Origin: Chitinophagaceae bacterium
GTDB taxonomy: Bacteria > Bacteroidota > Bacteroidia > Chitinophagales > Chitinophagaceae
Assembly: GCA_004173235.1 (NCBI GenBank)
Contig: SEAC01000039.1
Coordinates: forward strand, 1-60,228
Length of the DNA stretch: 60,228 bases
Reading direction: 5' to 3'
Shown here piece by piece: positions 1-9,342 of the stretch (positions are counted from its first letter, which is position 1; each line of letters starts with the position of its first letter). The notes beneath the pieces were generated by a model. That model was not told where the DNA came from. It worked only from the letters and a program-made list of their open reading frames with translations, and did no database searches. A program made the translations under genes and the position numbers.

Positions 1-119
1 AAGTGAAACACAAAAAAGTAGGCACCGCAACACACCTTTAGTTATACAACGATAAAGTGGATAAACCCACCCAAAAAACTGAAAACGAAAAAGAGGCTGC
101 CCTTTTGAGACAGCCTCTT
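1..119 (+). mobile_element. Right end of an insertion sequence (partial, runs off the window)
   Basis: Bases 4-119 are an exact inverted copy, by eye, of 60113-60228. Bases 3-41 read as the last residues of a protein, VKHKKVGTATHL then TAG, a plausible transposase C-terminus. The outer end has a hairpin (AAGAGGCTG at 91-99, CAGCCTCTT at 111-119) whose outward sequence, GAGGCTGTCTCAAAAG, resembles terminal repeats of IS1182-type elements from memory. The hairpin may also stop transcription leaving the element. The family assignment is tentative because only the end is visible. Confidence 0.7.
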
Positions 120-127
120 GTTTGCAT

Positions 128-157
128 TGCATCGCGATTCACGCTTCACGGCTCACG
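128..157 (-). repeat. Heptamer array at the porP stop codon
   Basis: On the minus strand, units such as CGTGAGC, CGTGAAG and CGTGAAT follow one base after the porP stop codon (158-160). It is the same family as the arrays at 24607-24633, 24724-24776 and 60017-60103. The insertion sequence begins nine bases beyond it. Confidence 0.6.
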
Positions 158-1180
158 TTAGAAGCTCACCGGGCAACGCAGCTTATCAGCCGAGCTGTTG
201 CGGATGTTGAGGAAATTCTTATAAGAAAGCGTGATCTCGAAACCGCCGCGGCCATTCGTTGCGCCTTTTACGCGGCTGATGGACGCATCGTACGACGCTC
301 CTATCGACCACTGGTAGAAATCGAGTTTCACCACCGGCGCAATGGCATCGTTGAAACGATAGAACACACCACCCGAAATGCTCACCGTCTCGCCTTCGTC
401 GCCCTGCTGCTGCAGGTCGTGGCGAAAGAGGAAACCCGCCTGGGTGAGGTTGCTTCCTCCCTGCTGAAACAGGTCGCCGTACAGGGTAAGGTTGTCGAAC
501 TCGCTTGTAGGAACCGACAGTCCTACATTGAGCGACATCTTCGCGTTAAGCCGGATGTCGGTAACCGGGTTGAACGCTACCTTGGGTTGATTGAAATGGT
601 AATAGGCCCCGCCGATGTAGTACTTCACGTCGCTGCCGGCATTGCTGCTGTACGAGATACCGACGCCAGCATCCCAGTAGCGCACGTTCGTGTTGGTAAA
701 GGTCTGGCGCGTTGGGTTGGCTGCGCTGTAGGCTCCATTTACAAACTGGTCGTCGAACTTGAGACCGGTGGGGTCGAAGCGCTGCTGCACCATGCCACCG
801 ATGAAGCCTACCGACAGGTACGCATCACGGGATTCGCTCAGCAGTTTGTGATACGTCACAACAGGAAGAACGCCGGTCTTTCCCAGTTTCGAATCGCCGG
901 CCACATCGTTGGTGATCTGGAGGCCGAGGCTGAGGTAGTCGTTGCCGCTGCCCACGCCGAATTTCGACTCAACGCCGAGCGCCTGTGTTTTGTAGGCAGT
1001 AGTGGCGCTGTTCCACTGGCTGCGATAAGCGGCAGCCATGCGCACGTCGCCGCGAAACATACCCGCCAGCGCAGGGTTGCGCAGGAGCGGCATTTCGTAA
1101 AACTGCGACAGGTTGATATCCTGGCTGTAAACCAGCTGCGTCATTGTTGCAGCGCCCAGGAGTAGCAGGAGTTTTTTCAT
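158..1180 (-). CDS. PorP/SprF family type IX secretion membrane protein
   Basis: A 340-residue outer-membrane protein of the PorP/SprF family. Members are linked to type IX secretion and gliding and are usually encoded beside a large type B sorting-domain cargo that they help to export or anchor. The signal peptide (residues 1-19) ends VYSQ. The mature start, DINLSQFYEMPLLRNPALAG, is the family signature, and the rest alternates short aromatic beta-strands. It starts four bases after the stop of the 2174-residue cargo gene, so the two are almost certainly co-transcribed. The family call is firm; its specific service to that neighbour is inferred from position. Confidence 0.93.
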   Translation of the reverse strand: MKKLLLLLGAATMTQLVYSQDINLSQFYEMPLLRNPALAGMFRGDVRMAAAYRSQWNSATTAYKTQALGVESKFGVGSGNDYLSLGLQITNDVAGDSKLGKTGVLPVVTYHKLLSESRDAYLSVGFIGGMVQQRFDPTGLKFDDQFVNGAYSAANPTRQTFTNTNVRYWDAGVGISYSSNAGSDVKYYIGGAYYHFNQPKVAFNPVTDIRLNAKMSLNVGLSVPTSEFDNLTLYGDLFQQGGSNLTQAGFLFRHDLQQQGDEGETVSISGGVFYRFNDAIAPVVKLDFYQWSIGASYDASISRVKGATNGRGGFEITLSYKNFLNIRNSSADKLRCPVSF

Positions 1181-1184
1181 GGTC

Positions 1185-4100
1185 TTATTTTAGAAGCGAC
1201 ACGTTGCCTTTATAAGTGTAAGTAATACCGTTCTCGCAGATCACCTCCGCGGTGTAGATGAACACCTCGGGCTCGCTCACCTTTCCTTTGATCTTGCCGT
1301 CCCAGCCATACGAAGGATCGTTGGGCGGGAAGTTGGCGCGCTCGAATACGACTTCGCCCCAGCGGTTGAACACGCGGAAGGATTTCACCTGAACGATGCC
1401 GGAGCCGCGCACCATCAGGATGTCGTTGATGTTGTCCCCGTCGGGTGTGAAGCCGTTCGGGATGAACGTTTGCAGCGATTCGCACACGGTGCGCACCTGC
1501 AGCGTATCGGTGTTGCTGCAACCAAATACCGTTGTGCCTTCCGCCACGATCGTAGTGTTGTTGCGCACGTTGATCGAAGGCAGCGGGCAGGTGCTACAGC
1601 TCAGGTCGGTAGCAGGCGACCAGAGCCAGCTTACGATCGGCCCGTTGGTAACGGTGCTGGTAAGCGGGCGCACGGTGCCTGTTGCCAGCACAAGGTCGGG
1701 GCCGAGGTTGATCTCGGGGATTGCTCCAACACCGATGGTCACCGGGATGGTCTGCGTGAAGCAGCTGTTGGAGCCCGTAACGGTAGCCGTATAAATACCG
1801 GGCTGCAGCGGCAGGAACACCGGGTTGGGACAAGTGGTGCAGCTAAGCGTTGCCGTTGCCTGCGTCACCCAGTTGTAGGCCGTGGCTCCGCTCGCAAGCA
1901 GTTGCACCGAATCTCCGATGCAAATGCTGTCCGATGTGGGTATAACGGTCATGGTGATGGGCTGCGTAACATTCACGATCGCCGTGTCGGATGCTGCACA
2001 ACCAAAGGCGTTGGTTGCAGTAACGATGTACGGCGTGGTGAAGAAAGGCGAGGCCACCGGGTTCGGGCAGGTGGTGCAGCTCAATCCGGCGGTTGGCGAC
2101 CATTGCAGGTTGGTAGCGCCGGTGGCGTTGGCCTGCAGGTTGGCCGAACCGCCGCGGCAGATCGGGGCCGGGTCCACAATGGATACCGTAGGAGTAGGAT
2201 TAATCGTGATAGACGGCGAAGTGAGGTTAACGGCGCAACCATTTGTAGTGCTCACCGTGAGGTCGGCGGTGTAAGTGCCCGGGGTGCCGAATACGGGCCG
2301 GAACGGAACACCGGTGCCGGTGATGCTGTTGCTCGTGATCCACTGGATGTTGGCAATGGGATCGGCGGAGTTGATGACCGCGTCGAAGGTCACGGGCTGG
2401 CGCGCGCAACCCTGGTTGCCGGCTGGCGGCACAAGCGTTACCACGGGGTTTGCCCACACCGTAACCGGTATGTCAACGTCCTGCGTAATCACGCAACCAC
2501 TGGTGCCGGTGATCTGGAGCGTTACGTGGAGCGTGTTGCTGGTGGTAAATGTTTGCGTGGTCGTCGTCGCACCTGTGATCACGTTGCCGTTGCTGAAGCT
2601 CCAACGATTCTGCGCAATGCCGAAGAAAGCGCTCGAGGTATCGGTGAAGGTGATGGACGTGCTGCCGCAACTCTGAACCGTTTGCGCCGTGAAGCCAACG
2701 CGCAGGCGGTCTACGCGGATGGGCGTAGTGCCGGTGATGAGGTACGCGCAGGATCCGCTGTTCATTGTCACTTTCGGAATGAAGGTGCCGGGAACCGGGT
2801 ATACATAATCGAATGTTGCGCTGCTGTTGGTCACGGCAGGTGTGCCGTCTCCCATATCCCAGGTGTAGGACGTAGCACCGCTGCCGATCACTTCGAAGTG
2901 CGTGCTCACACCGTTGCACTTATAGCCACCAGTGTATTGCAGCGTTCCCGAAGGTCCGCTTACCGTGATCTGCTGCGTAGTCACATACTGGCAACCTGCG
3001 GCCGTGTTGACGGTCAGGGTGACGTTGAATGTTCCCGCCTGCTGGAAGGTATGCGTCACCGAGTTGAGCGATGACGTTCCTGTGCCGTCGTTGAAATCCC
3101 ACAGCACCGATGTAGCTGGTGTAGTGTTATTGGTAAAGGTCACCGTGAAGGGTGCGCAGGTGCTCGTTGTGCCCGATACGGTCATGGAGCCCGCTTGCGT
3201 GGATCCGATCTGGACGTCGGTGCGTACGCTGTCGATGCAGGTAATAAGGCCGCCTGGCGCCGTGTTGTAAGCAAGCAGCCATACCGTGTAGGTGCCCGGT
3301 GCGGCATAAGCGTGCTGCGGCGAAGCGGTTGCGGAGGTCTGGTTATCGCCGAACTTCCACAGGTAGCTGGTAGCGCCCGTGCTGTTGTTGGCGAAGGTGA
3401 TGGGAGCGCCAACGCAAGCCGTCGTCATGTTGGGTGTGAAGGCCGGAACGGGCTTGCCGTAAACCGTGATCAGAATATGGCCTGTGGTGTCGGAACAGTT
3501 GTTCTGCCCGCGCAGGGTCACATCGTAGGTGCCTGGCGTGTTGAACACGTGCGTGATGGAGTCGAGCGGGTTCGTTGTGTTCACCAGCGGGCTCAGGTCC
3601 TGGAAGTTCCACGTAAACTGCGTGCCGCCCGGAGAGCTGTTATAGAATTTTACCGAGTGCGGTGCGCAGCCCAGGAGGTCGGTGCTTGCAACGGTCAGGT
3701 TCAGGTTCACCGAGTTCGGCTGCACCGTAATGACGATGTTGCGGGTGTCGGTGCCGCAAATGTTTGTCGCCGTTAGCGAAACGGTGAAGTTGCGCAGCAC
3801 GCCTGTGGTAAACACGTGCTGGATCGGAGCGTTGGAGGTAGTTACATCCGGTGCGCTGGCATCACCCCAGTTCCAGGTGTACGTGTTGCCGGTGCCGGCG
3901 CTGTTGTTGATAAAGGTCACCGTCATGGGCGAGCAGCCTTGCAGCGCGCTGGGTACAAACGATGCGGACGGAGGTGGCGTTACGTTGATGAGTACTGTGT
4001 CGCTCACACCACCCGTTGGGTTGGGGCATCGGTTCGAGCGCACGATGCGGCGGTACCACGTATCCTGGTTCAGCACGCCCGGTGCATAGTTCTGCGCGGT

Positions 4101-7100
4101 CGCCCCGGGGATTCCCACGAAGTTGACGCCATTGGTGCTCGACTCCCACTGGTAGCTGAGTGCCACCGCGCCGCCGAAGGCCGTGGGCAACGAGCCCACA
4201 AGCGCAGTAGGCGCCGTATTGAAGCAAATGGTCTGGCTTGCCGCGATGGTATTGTTGCTCACCGGCGGCTCCACCCATACTTTGATCGTATCCGAAACCG
4301 TCGTACAGGTGCCTATCGTCGCTTTGCGGATCAGCCACACGGTGTGGTTGGGGGTGAAGGTGTAGTCGGAAAGTGTAAAGGTTGGAACGTCCGCGAAGGT
4401 CACGCCGTCGTCGGACGACTGCCACTGGTACAGCGGCACCCCGCCGTTGCCACCCGTTGCAGGGAAGTTGCCCGTGGTATAAACGGCGCCAGAGCAAACG
4501 GAATCGATGCGACCGTTGATCGTGTTTACGATCGGCCCGTCTACGGGAAGCAGCACGGTCGCCGTATCGTTTTTCACGCAAAGCGCGTTGACCGGGGTAA
4601 CGATGAACTGCAGCGATACGTCGGCAGTGAGGTTGTTGAGCGTGATGTTGGGCGTGGTATTCGGAGGCACCACATCCACGAAGGGGTTGGTGGCGGGTGC
4701 GTCCTGGCGGCGCCACTTGAGGATCGTTCCCTCATAACCCGTGGCCGTGATGCTCGCGCTGCTGTTGTAGCAGATCGGGTTGATGGGACCGAGCGTTCCG
4801 GCGCTGGGGCGGCGCACTACGGTGATCGTCATCTGGTCGGAGGTGGCAGGGCAGCCCCCGTCGTTGCTGATGGACCATTGCAGAGTGATGGAACCTTGTA
4901 GCGGGCCGGCACCAAGGCCAACCGTGGTAATGGGCGAGTCGCCCTGGTTGGGGTTGACGATGTTCGGGTTTGCATTAAGCGTATTGGAGCCGGGCACTAC
5001 TGTCCACGTTCCCAGTTCCCAGGAATGCGTTGGTGTGTTGCCTTGCAGCGTGAAGTTCGAGAAGATGCCGCCAACGAAATCGCAGATCAGTGTATCGGGC
5101 CCGGCCGTTGCCGCGCCGGGGAGCGGGCGGTTCAGGATCGTGACAGTATCGCGAACGGTGGCGCAAATGCCGGTGCCGGTAACCGTCCATTGAAACTGGT
5201 AGGTGGCGTTGGGCACGAGCCCGTTGATGACGGTTGTAGGCGAAGAAGGTGTGACGATCGTTGTGTTGGAGCTGGGGATCTGCGACCAAACGCCCGTGGT
5301 GCCGGGGGCAAGCACTGCCTGCATCGTTACGCTGCCGGCGTTGCAAATGATCTGGTCGCTGCCGGCATTGATCGGTGGCGTTGGGTTGACGGTAATGGTG
5401 AACGTGCGCGAAGGACCTGCGCAGGTAGTGCTGGCGGGTGTCACCGTAATAGTAGCTACGATGGTGGTCGTTCCGGTGTTAATAGCTGTGAAGCCGGGAA
5501 CATCGCCCGTGCCGGTGGCCGGCAGACCGATCGAAGGATCGGAGTTGGTCCAGGTGAACGTAACACCCGGTTGCGGGCTTGTGAAGTTCGTTGCCGGCAC
5601 GGGAGCGTTGTTACACACCACCTGGTCGGCCGGCTGGTTCACCGTCGGAATCGGGTTTACCGTCAGGGGCTGTGTTACGTTCGTTGTACCGCATTCGTTG
5701 GTCACATCGAGGCTGATGTTGAACACGCCCGTATTCGGGTAGTTGGCTGTGGGTGCAGCGGCTGGCGAAGTGGCCGGGGTGCCTCCGTTGAAGGTCCACA
5801 GGTAAGTAGAAGGAGTTGCAGAGAAGCAATCGTTGATGGTGGCCACCGGGGAGAATGGTCCCTGGCAAATGGCGGCTGGCGCCGGGAAGTCCACGTTGGG
5901 CTTCGACTTCACCGTAACGGTTTGCGTAGCCGTTGCCGAGCAGGTGTTGCCGGGAGGCGTTGTTTGCAGCTGCACGGTGTACACGCCCGGGTTGGTGAAC
6001 GTGAACTCCGGAGTGGCCGAGTTCGTGTTCGTTCCGCCGGTGAAGGCCCAGTTGCTGGCAGCCGGTGTGCAGTTAGCTGTGTTGGCATAAGACACCGTCC
6101 AGTCGAAACGGTTGGGGCCGCAGTTGGCGGCGGCAGATGTGTTGGTGGAATTCACCAGCAGCGGTCCGCAACCTTCGGTGGAGCTGAGGGCAAAGACGGC
6201 GTCTGGCTGGCCATTCACGCAAATGATACGCTCGATCTCCGCGGTAGGGCAAAGCGATGTGTTGCCCACTTTCATTTTTATGGTATACGTACCCGGTGTG
6301 TTGAACACCACGTTGAGGGTGCTGCTCCCCGAAGTCCAAAGGCCCGGATCGGGCGATCCGATGTCGTCGCCAAGGCTGCCGGTAAGCGTGAACCCGGTGT
6401 TGGGTGTGATGGTCCAGATAACCTTGCCCGGTGTGCACACGCCATTGGTAACACTTTGGTAGTTGCCGGTTGAATTTGAAATACTGACTGGCACGTTCGT
6501 ACACACCAGGTCGCCCGGGGCAACCGTCATTATCGGCGTTGGCTTTTTAGAGATATAGATCGGCACTACCGCAGCCGAAGATGCGCCGCAGGGGTTGCTG
6601 GCTCGGATTGATGCCTGGAAGGAGTTGGGATACGTAGTTGTTCCGCTCACGCTGTTGGTGCCGCAGGAGGAATTCATGAAGGTGTGGGCGACGCTGGCAG
6701 GCGCCGGATGGTTGAAGATCACCGCCGGCGTACCATCGTTGAACGTTACCGTATAGATAGTACCAGGGGCATTGGAGCCCGTGCTGGTGATCGGGAAGGA
6801 AAGCGCGCTTTCCGAGCAGGTTACGGTATTACCTGGGTTGGAAAGGCCAACGGCAGGGTTCGAGCCGATGAACACATCGTAGAAACCCGTGTCGCGGCAA
6901 CCGCTGATGTCGGTTACAATGAACTGCAGCGTATAGTTACCCGTTGCATAGGTGTGATTGAGGTTGGTGAACGTGGGGCCGGTAAACGAAGGCGAAGCAT
7001 CTCCCCAGATCACGGTCATGCTGGTATTGGTGGACGTGGATTGGTTTTGAATGGTCAACGTAGCACCCGTAGAAGTACAGGAAGTGAAGACCGGTGTTCC

Positions 7101-7709
7101 GTTGTATGTCACGAGACCCGATCCGCCGAGCACTGTGCTGGGAGACACGGTTTGCACCGTATGAACGGCCGTGGCAGAGCAACCCTCGGTATTTGTAGCA
7201 GTGAGGCTGACGGGGAAGCTCTGTGCACCGCCATTGGCACCGCCCAGGAAGAAGTGCAGCGGGTCGGAAGCCGTGGACACGGAGTCGGCATCAGCGTTGG
7301 GATCGCTGAAATTCCAGAGGTACGAGACGGATCCGGAAGAAGTGTTGGTGAACTGGACCGGCGTGGACGAACATTGCGCGTTGGGTGTAAAGGTGAACGC
7401 AGGGCTCGGCTCGGGGTGAACCACAACCTGGAGCACGGGCCAGAAGGTGGTGTTGCCGCCGTTGGTCACTTCCACGCTGTAGTCGCCCGCGCTGCTCACG
7501 CGAAGCGAGTCGGTAATGGCGCCGGGAATGGGCGCGCCGCTGAGCGTCCATTGGATGGTGGCGCCTGCAGGCACCGGGAGGGCTTTCAGCAGCACTGAAC
7601 CGCCAGGACAAAAGCCCGCGGCGCCTTGATAGCCCGACCAGCTGAAAGTCTGAGCGTTTCCATAGATAGAAAACAGCACTCCTAGAAGGAGGATGAGAAT
7701 CTTCTTCAT
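1185..7709 (-). CDS. Giant PKD/Ig-like repeat protein with type B gliding-motility C-terminal domain
   Basis: A 2174-residue secreted protein. A signal peptide (1-19, ending YGNAQ) is followed by many PKD or Ig-like modules recognised by motifs such as YLWNFSD, YTWNWGD, YLWKFGD and VLWDFNDGTG. Near the C-terminus three modules repeat SCTTCPNP or SCSTCPLP. The last ~95 residues, starting TFIPNGFTPDGDNIND and ending in GNVSLLK, are the CHU_C / type B sorting domain that routes proteins through the type IX system. A cell-surface adhesin or extracellular matrix protein is likely; no catalytic domain is visible. It is the first gene of a two-gene unit with the PorP/SprF gene. Upstream, TATTTTTA on the minus strand is a near match to the -7 consensus. 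Confidence 0.93.
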   Translation of the reverse strand: MKKILILLLGVLFSIYGNAQTFSWSGYQGAAGFCPGGSVLLKALPVPAGATIQWTLSGAPIPGAITDSLRVSSAGDYSVEVTNGGNTTFWPVLQVVVHPEPSPAFTFTPNAQCSSTPVQFTNTSSGSVSYLWNFSDPNADADSVSTASDPLHFFLGGANGGAQSFPVSLTATNTEGCSATAVHTVQTVSPSTVLGGSGLVTYNGTPVFTSCTSTGATLTIQNQSTSTNTSMTVIWGDASPSFTGPTFTNLNHTYATGNYTLQFIVTDISGCRDTGFYDVFIGSNPAVGLSNPGNTVTCSESALSFPITSTGSNAPGTIYTVTFNDGTPAVIFNHPAPASVAHTFMNSSCGTNSVSGTTTYPNSFQASIRASNPCGASSAAVVPIYISKKPTPIMTVAPGDLVCTNVPVSISNSTGNYQSVTNGVCTPGKVIWTITPNTGFTLTGSLGDDIGSPDPGLWTSGSSTLNVVFNTPGTYTIKMKVGNTSLCPTAEIERIICVNGQPDAVFALSSTEGCGPLLVNSTNTSAAANCGPNRFDWTVSYANTANCTPAASNWAFTGGTNTNSATPEFTFTNPGVYTVQLQTTPPGNTCSATATQTVTVKSKPNVDFPAPAAICQGPFSPVATINDCFSATPSTYLWTFNGGTPATSPAAAPTANYPNTGVFNISLDVTNECGTTNVTQPLTVNPIPTVNQPADQVVCNNAPVPATNFTSPQPGVTFTWTNSDPSIGLPATGTGDVPGFTAINTGTTTIVATITVTPASTTCAGPSRTFTITVNPTPPINAGSDQIICNAGSVTMQAVLAPGTTGVWSQIPSSNTTIVTPSSPTTVINGLVPNATYQFQWTVTGTGICATVRDTVTILNRPLPGAATAGPDTLICDFVGGIFSNFTLQGNTPTHSWELGTWTVVPGSNTLNANPNIVNPNQGDSPITTVGLGAGPLQGSITLQWSISNDGGCPATSDQMTITVVRRPSAGTLGPINPICYNSSASITATGYEGTILKWRRQDAPATNPFVDVVPPNTTPNITLNNLTADVSLQFIVTPVNALCVKNDTATVLLPVDGPIVNTINGRIDSVCSGAVYTTGNFPATGGNGGVPLYQWQSSDDGVTFADVPTFTLSDYTFTPNHTVWLIRKATIGTCTTVSDTIKVWVEPPVSNNTIAASQTICFNTAPTALVGSLPTAFGGAVALSYQWESSTNGVNFVGIPGATAQNYAPGVLNQDTWYRRIVRSNRCPNPTGGVSDTVLINVTPPPSASFVPSALQGCSPMTVTFINNSAGTGNTYTWNWGDASAPDVTTSNAPIQHVFTTGVLRNFTVSLTATNICGTDTRNIVITVQPNSVNLNLTVASTDLLGCAPHSVKFYNSSPGGTQFTWNFQDLSPLVNTTNPLDSITHVFNTPGTYDVTLRGQNNCSDTTGHILITVYGKPVPAFTPNMTTACVGAPITFANNSTGATSYLWKFGDNQTSATASPQHAYAAPGTYTVWLLAYNTAPGGLITCIDSVRTDVQIGSTQAGSMTVSGTTSTCAPFTVTFTNNTTPATSVLWDFNDGTGTSSLNSVTHTFQQAGTFNVTLTVNTAAGCQYVTTQQITVSGPSGTLQYTGGYKCNGVSTHFEVIGSGATSYTWDMGDGTPAVTNSSATFDYVYPVPGTFIPKVTMNSGSCAYLITGTTPIRVDRLRVGFTAQTVQSCGSTSITFTDTSSAFFGIAQNRWSFSNGNVITGATTTTQTFTTSNTLHVTLQITGTSGCVITQDVDIPVTVWANPVVTLVPPAGNQGCARQPVTFDAVINSADPIANIQWITSNSITGTGVPFRPVFGTPGTYTADLTVSTTNGCAVNLTSPSITINPTPTVSIVDPAPICRGGSANLQANATGATNLQWSPTAGLSCTTCPNPVASPFFTTPYIVTATNAFGCAASDTAIVNVTQPITMTVIPTSDSICIGDSVQLLASGATAYNWVTQATATLSCTTCPNPVFLPLQPGIYTATVTGSNSCFTQTIPVTIGVGAIPEINLGPDLVLATGTVRPLTSTVTNGPIVSWLWSPATDLSCSTCPLPSINVRNNTTIVAEGTTVFGCSNTDTLQVRTVCESLQTFIPNGFTPDGDNINDILMVRGSGIVQVKSFRVFNRWGEVVFERANFPPNDPSYGWDGKIKGKVSEPEVFIYTAEVICENGITYTYKGNVSLLK

Positions 7710-7781
7710 GTTAGCAATTAGTAGTGGATGACCAGGTCGGTTGCGGCCTAAAAATAAGGGAAATTCTGTAACCGGGGAGGC

Positions 7782-7809
7782 GCTAAACGGGCGAAACAGC
7801 CCGTTTAGC
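7782..7809 (-). terminator. Hairpin downstream of dgt
   Basis: An 11-bp perfect stem (GCTAAACGGGC at 7782-7792, GCCCGTTTAGC at 7799-7809) with a 6-nt loop, 40 nt past the dGTPase stop. There is no clear U-tract, so it may protect the 3' end instead of terminating. Confidence 0.55.
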
Positions 7810-7849
7810 CGATCAATTGCCCAATTCCAAACCCTTCGCGCAGAGGGGC

Positions 7850-9235
7850 TTATCCGTGCACCGGGGTGGAGATCCCTTTCAGCCGGCGGTAGATCTCGGT
7901 GGCGTACTCATCGGTCATCCCGCTCAGGTAGTCGAGCGCGAGCAGCACTTTCGCGTAGCCGCCCTCTGCTTCCCGAAAACCGGTCAGGTGGAAAGGGAAC
8001 AATTTGAGAATGATCTCTTCGCGGTGCGCCGGCTCCGATTTCAGAAGGGCAGGCACGAGCAGCGCCAGCAGTTCCGACATAAGGTTGTACCCCGCCAGCT
8101 CGATCTGCAGCACCGTATCGTGTTGATAGATCCTCGCCCGGCTCAGGGCCTGCACCGTATTCAGCGCCCCGGTGCGTGTTTGAAGATGGTCGATCAGCGT
8201 GTTGTTGAACGTGCCGGCCAGAATGGTTTCCTGGTTTTCAAGAAACACCCGGCTGCACTCCTGCACCAGTTGGTTGATGACGCGCGCCCGGAGGAAGGCG
8301 ATGCCTTCATTGGCGTCTTCCAGCTTCCGGTAGTGCTCGAAGGTGCGGCCCTCCCCTTCTCCATCCTGCCGGGTTTTGTCAAGCACTTCTTTGAATGCAC
8401 TCATCACCGTATCCGTAGAGAGGATGCCGAGGCGATGCGCATCTTCCATGTCGACGATGGAATAACAGATATCGTCGGCGGCCTCCACGAGGTAAACAAA
8501 CGGGTGCCGGCAGAAGATGACGGGGTCGTCCTGCTCACGGATCATCCCGCACGCTTCGGCAACCTGCACGATGATCTCTTTTTCCGCCTGGAAGAAACCA
8601 TATTTCTTGCGGTGCTTGAAGGCTTTGTCGGTGCTGACCGACTCGCAGGGATATTTGAGTATGGATGCGATGGTGGTGTAGGTAAGCCCGAAGCCGCCCG
8701 TAAAGCGACCCTTATAGCTTTGCGTGAGCACGCGGATGGCGTTGGCGTTGCCTTCAAAGGAGGTGAGGTCTTTCCACTCGCGAGCGTTGAAGAAGGAACG
8801 GAGCGGCTGACCGCCGACCGGGCTTTGTTCGTTGTCGACGAAGTAGGCCGAGATCGCCTTCTCTCCCGAATGACCGAAGGCGGGGTTGCCGATGTCGTGC
8901 GCAAGGCAGGCGGCGGCCACCACGTTGGCAAGCTCGTAGCGATAAAATTCGTAGGCTTCGTCGTTGCTTCCTCTGTATCGTTTCGATATCTCTTCCCCGA
9001 TCATCTTTCCCAGCGAACGGCCTACCGAAGCCACTTCCAGCGAATGCGTCAGGCGGTTGTGCACGAAGGCCGTTCCCGGCAGCGGAAACACCTGCGTTTT
9101 ATTCTGGAGGCGACGGAATGCGGATGAAAAGATGAGGCGGTCGAAGTCGCGCTGAAAGCCGGAGCGTGGCCCCTCCGGGATCTTGTCGGAGCCAACACAA
9201 CGGTGGGTGAAGATCGAGTCGAAGGACATGGGCAT
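7850..9235 (-). CDS. dgt: Deoxyguanosinetriphosphate triphosphohydrolase (HD family)
   Basis: dGTPase-type enzyme of the HD superfamily, which splits dNTPs to deoxynucleosides and triphosphate and so tunes nucleotide pools. The N-terminal signature RDFDRLIFSSAFRRLQNKTQ and the metal-binding set (His in HNRLTHSLEV, His-Asp in CLAHDIGNPAFGHSGE, a later Asp in the VEAADDICYSIVDMED stretch) are present. About 461 residues is normal for the Bacteroidota form. The frame is open further upstream, but TATCTTCG at 9240-9247 (minus strand), a near-consensus -7 element, stands four bases before ATG 9235, so that start or ATG 9229 is preferred. It is probably leaderless. Confidence 0.92.
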   Translation of the reverse strand: MPMSFDSIFTHRCVGSDKIPEGPRSGFQRDFDRLIFSSAFRRLQNKTQVFPLPGTAFVHNRLTHSLEVASVGRSLGKMIGEEISKRYRGSNDEAYEFYRYELANVVAAACLAHDIGNPAFGHSGEKAISAYFVDNEQSPVGGQPLRSFFNAREWKDLTSFEGNANAIRVLTQSYKGRFTGGFGLTYTTIASILKYPCESVSTDKAFKHRKKYGFFQAEKEIIVQVAEACGMIREQDDPVIFCRHPFVYLVEAADDICYSIVDMEDAHRLGILSTDTVMSAFKEVLDKTRQDGEGEGRTFEHYRKLEDANEGIAFLRARVINQLVQECSRVFLENQETILAGTFNNTLIDHLQTRTGALNTVQALSRARIYQHDTVLQIELAGYNLMSELLALLVPALLKSEPAHREEIILKLFPFHLTGFREAEGGYAKVLLALDYLSGMTDEYATEIYRRLKGISTPVHG

Positions 9236-9239
9236 GCGG

Positions 9240-9247
9240 CGAAGATA
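9240..9247 (-). promoter_or_regulatory. Promoter -7 element of dgt (TATCTTCG)
   Basis: One mismatch to TAnnTTTG. Its last base lies 4 nt before the chosen start codon, so transcription should begin at or next to the ATG. Confidence 0.5.
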
Positions 9248-9310
9248 AGTTTGTCGTGGGCACTTTGCAGTTCCGGAACAAGACGTCGTCAATCCTTCAG
9301 GCGTCAGCTA

Positions 9311-9342
9311 ACGACAAACCTCAAACCACAAACTACAAACGA
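9311..9342 (-). repeat. Heptamer array at the DUF4407 stop codon
   Basis: In the sense of the DUF4407 gene, units CGTTTGT, AGTTTGT, GGTTTGA and GGTTTGT follow its TAA (9343-9345) directly. The same AGTTT-type family occurs after the ATP-grasp gene at 26635. Confidence 0.55.

Noticed and set aside
1470..3074. A 534-codon open frame on the plus strand, and similar long ones at 5025-6473, 7817-9127 and 48491-49726 (minus)
   Set aside because: Each lies antisense inside a well-supported gene, and the translation is Arg/His/Gly/Ala-rich without any family motif, as expected for antisense frames in GC-rich genes.
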